Shown here: positions 63,037 to 64,000 of the stretch, piece by piece
Position numbering within the stretch: the stretch's first letter is position 1
Layout of the letters: each line of letters begins with the position of its first letter
Assembly: GCA_039185015.1 (NCBI GenBank)
Contig: JBCDAU010000012.1
Location: forward strand, 74,987 to 138,986
Direction of reading: 5' to 3'
DNA length: 64,000 nucleotides
DNA from: JBCBSZ01 sp039185015
GTDB taxonomy: Bacteria > Actinomycetota > Acidimicrobiia > Acidimicrobiales > Poriferisodalaceae
Position numbers and translations under genes: made by a program
Notes under the pieces: generated by a model
Seen by the model: the letters and a program-made list of their open reading frames with translations, nothing else
What the model was told of the DNA's origin: nothing
Database searches by the model: none

Positions 63037-63726
63037 ATGTCCGACGTCGTGACGACCCAGGTGCGAGACGACGGCGTCGCCGTCATCTCGCTGGACGACG
63101 GCAGGAAGAACGCCATGACCGCACCGGTGCTCGCCCAGCTCCGCGAGGCGATCGCGGCGGCGGAAGAACAGGCCTCGGCGATCGTGCTCGCCGGCCGCCC
63201 TGGCATCTTCTGCGCCGGCTTCGACCTGGCGACCATGACCGGCGACGATGCGGCAGCGATCGACGAGCTGGCTCTCGGCGGGTCCGAGATCGCGCTCGCC
63301 CTGTGGTCCTGCCCGCGACCGATCGTCGCCGCGTGCACCGGTCACGCCTTCACGATCGGAGCCATCTGGCTGTGCACCGCCGACACCCGGATCGGCTCCA
63401 CGACCCCATCGAAGATCAGCATGAACGAGACGCTGCTCGGCGCCACACTGCCGCCGTGGGCGCTCGAACCCCTGGCCGCCCGGGTGCCGACGCTCGAGTG
63501 GATGCGCACGATCGTGCACGCCCACGTCCACGACTCCGAGTCGGCCATCGGTGCCGGTTTCCTCGACGAGTTGGTCCCGGCCGACCGCGTGGTCGATCGC
63601 GCCGTCGAGGTCGCGAGCGGGCTGGCTCAGCTCCCGGCCCGCGCGTACGGGATCAACAAGCTCGCGTCCCGCGGCGCCTCGATCGACGTGATGCGGGACG
63701 ACATCGCACGACTCCGAGGCGTCTGA
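63037..63726 (+). CDS. Enoyl-CoA hydratase/isomerase (crotonase) family protein
   Basis: A 229-residue crotonase. Oxyanion-hole segments are IFCAGFDLATM near 62-72 and CTGHAFTIGAIWLCTADTRIG near 104-124; a glutamate is present in SMNETLLG at about the catalytic position. It is shorter than typical hydratases (about 255-260), lacking part of the C-terminal helices, as in isomerase/crotonase-like variants. It probably acts in beta-oxidation of an unusual acyl chain. ATG has GGAGG at proper distance and an upstream palindromic operator, so a regulator elsewhere should control it. Confidence 0.85.
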   Translation: MSDVVTTQVRDDGVAVISLDDGRKNAMTAPVLAQLREAIAAAEEQASAIVLAGRPGIFCAGFDLATMTGDDAAAIDELALGGSEIALALWSCPRPIVAACTGHAFTIGAIWLCTADTRIGSTTPSKISMNETLLGATLPPWALEPLAARVPTLEWMRTIVHAHVHDSESAIGAGFLDELVPADRVVDRAVEVASGLAQLPARAYGINKLASRGASIDVMRDDIARLRGV

Positions 63727-63738
63727 CCTCGGTTCCGC

Positions 63739-64000
63739 TCAGTCGAACACGATCGGCAAGAGGCGCGGCCCGCGCACCTGGCCGCCGGCCCACTTGACCC
63801 CGTCCGGGTCGCTCACCCGGAACTCCGGGATGCGCTCCATCCACACGCGCAGAGCGGTAGTCATCTCGAGCCTGGCGAGGTTGGAGCCGGCGCAGCGGTG
63901 GATGCCCGACCCGAACGCGATGTGGCGGTTCCGGGCCCGATCGATCACGAACTCGTCCGGCCGATCGAAGTGCTCGGGGTCGTGGTTCGCCGCCGGGAAG
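63739..64000 (-). CDS. Cytochrome P450, C-terminal part (runs off window)
   Basis: The frame is open to the right edge. It carries the last ~87 residues of a P450: the PERF region (ANHDPEHFDRPDEFVIDR), haem loop FGSGIHRCAGSNLAR with its cysteine ligand and the C-terminal beta strands ending RGPRLLPIVFD. It converges on the crotonase gene with a 12-bp gap. Family not assignable from this part. Confidence 0.85.
   Translation of the reverse strand, partial: FPAANHDPEHFDRPDEFVIDRARNRHIAFGSGIHRCAGSNLARLEMTTALRVWMERIPEFRVSDPDGVKWAGGQVRGPRLLPIVFD

Overview
The window is high-GC, densely coded DNA from an actinomycete-type bacterium. The evidence is a mycothiol-dependent maleylpyruvate-isomerase-like enzyme, several flavin/F420-type luciferase-like oxidoreductases, many SDRs, P450s and TetR regulators, frequent GTG starts, and beta-propeller repeats of a kind common in Acidimicrobiia. 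A marine Ilumatobacter-like member of Acidimicrobiia is my best guess; this is inference. I saw no tRNA, rRNA, CRISPR array or insertion sequence. No gene-free stretch exceeds 300 bases; the longest is the 271-base control region at 33490-33760.

Layout. 1-7.7 kb: end of a membrane protein, a PPOX-fold protein, YqeY, an HrpA-type DEAH helicase, then a quinone-oxidoreductase/VOC pair facing a TetR gene. 7.7-16.3 kb: a 2OG-Fe(II) oxygenase, then a three-gene operon on the minus strand (OB-fold membrane protein, flotillin, giant DUF3686-type ATPase). 16.4-21.3 kb: small proteins, a broken GGDEF remnant, a secreted alpha/beta hydrolase and a membrane GGDEF-EAL protein. 21.5-27 kb: SDRs, a mycothiol-dependent enzyme, NUDIX, TetR and carotenoid oxygenase, with three separate tandem-repeat loci within 2 kb and a 34-bp perfect palindrome. 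27-33.3 kb: CNNM/CBS transporter, fatty-acid desaturase, PaaX-type regulator and boxC-boxB of aerobic benzoyl-CoA degradation. 33.3-39.3 kb: a 41-residue gene made of KGASWA repeats, divergent from a LAL-type LuxR regulator, an MFS exporter and a P450. 39.3-50.9 kb: ArsR/SRPBCC pair, TetR facing a haloalkane dehalogenase, a phytanoyl-CoA-dioxygenase-like protein, PEP-mutase-like protein, SDRs, a P-loop kinase with a GH13_18 phosphorylase, an LLM oxidoreductase and a dienelactone hydrolase. 50.9-64 kb: K+ channel/TrkA protein, GFA, MOSC, VOC, LLM, a propeller-repeat protein, an AttH-like protein, cupin/MarR, SDR, two P450s, DUF1330, amidase and a crotonase.

Functionally this looks like chromosomal accessory catabolism (aromatics, haloalkanes, steroid- or terpenoid-like substrates), with most units controlled by a divergent local regulator across a short palindromic operator. 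Many starts lie 6-9 nt downstream of a TANNNT box, which suggests widespread leaderless transcription. The least explained element is the KGASWA repeat peptide and its control region.
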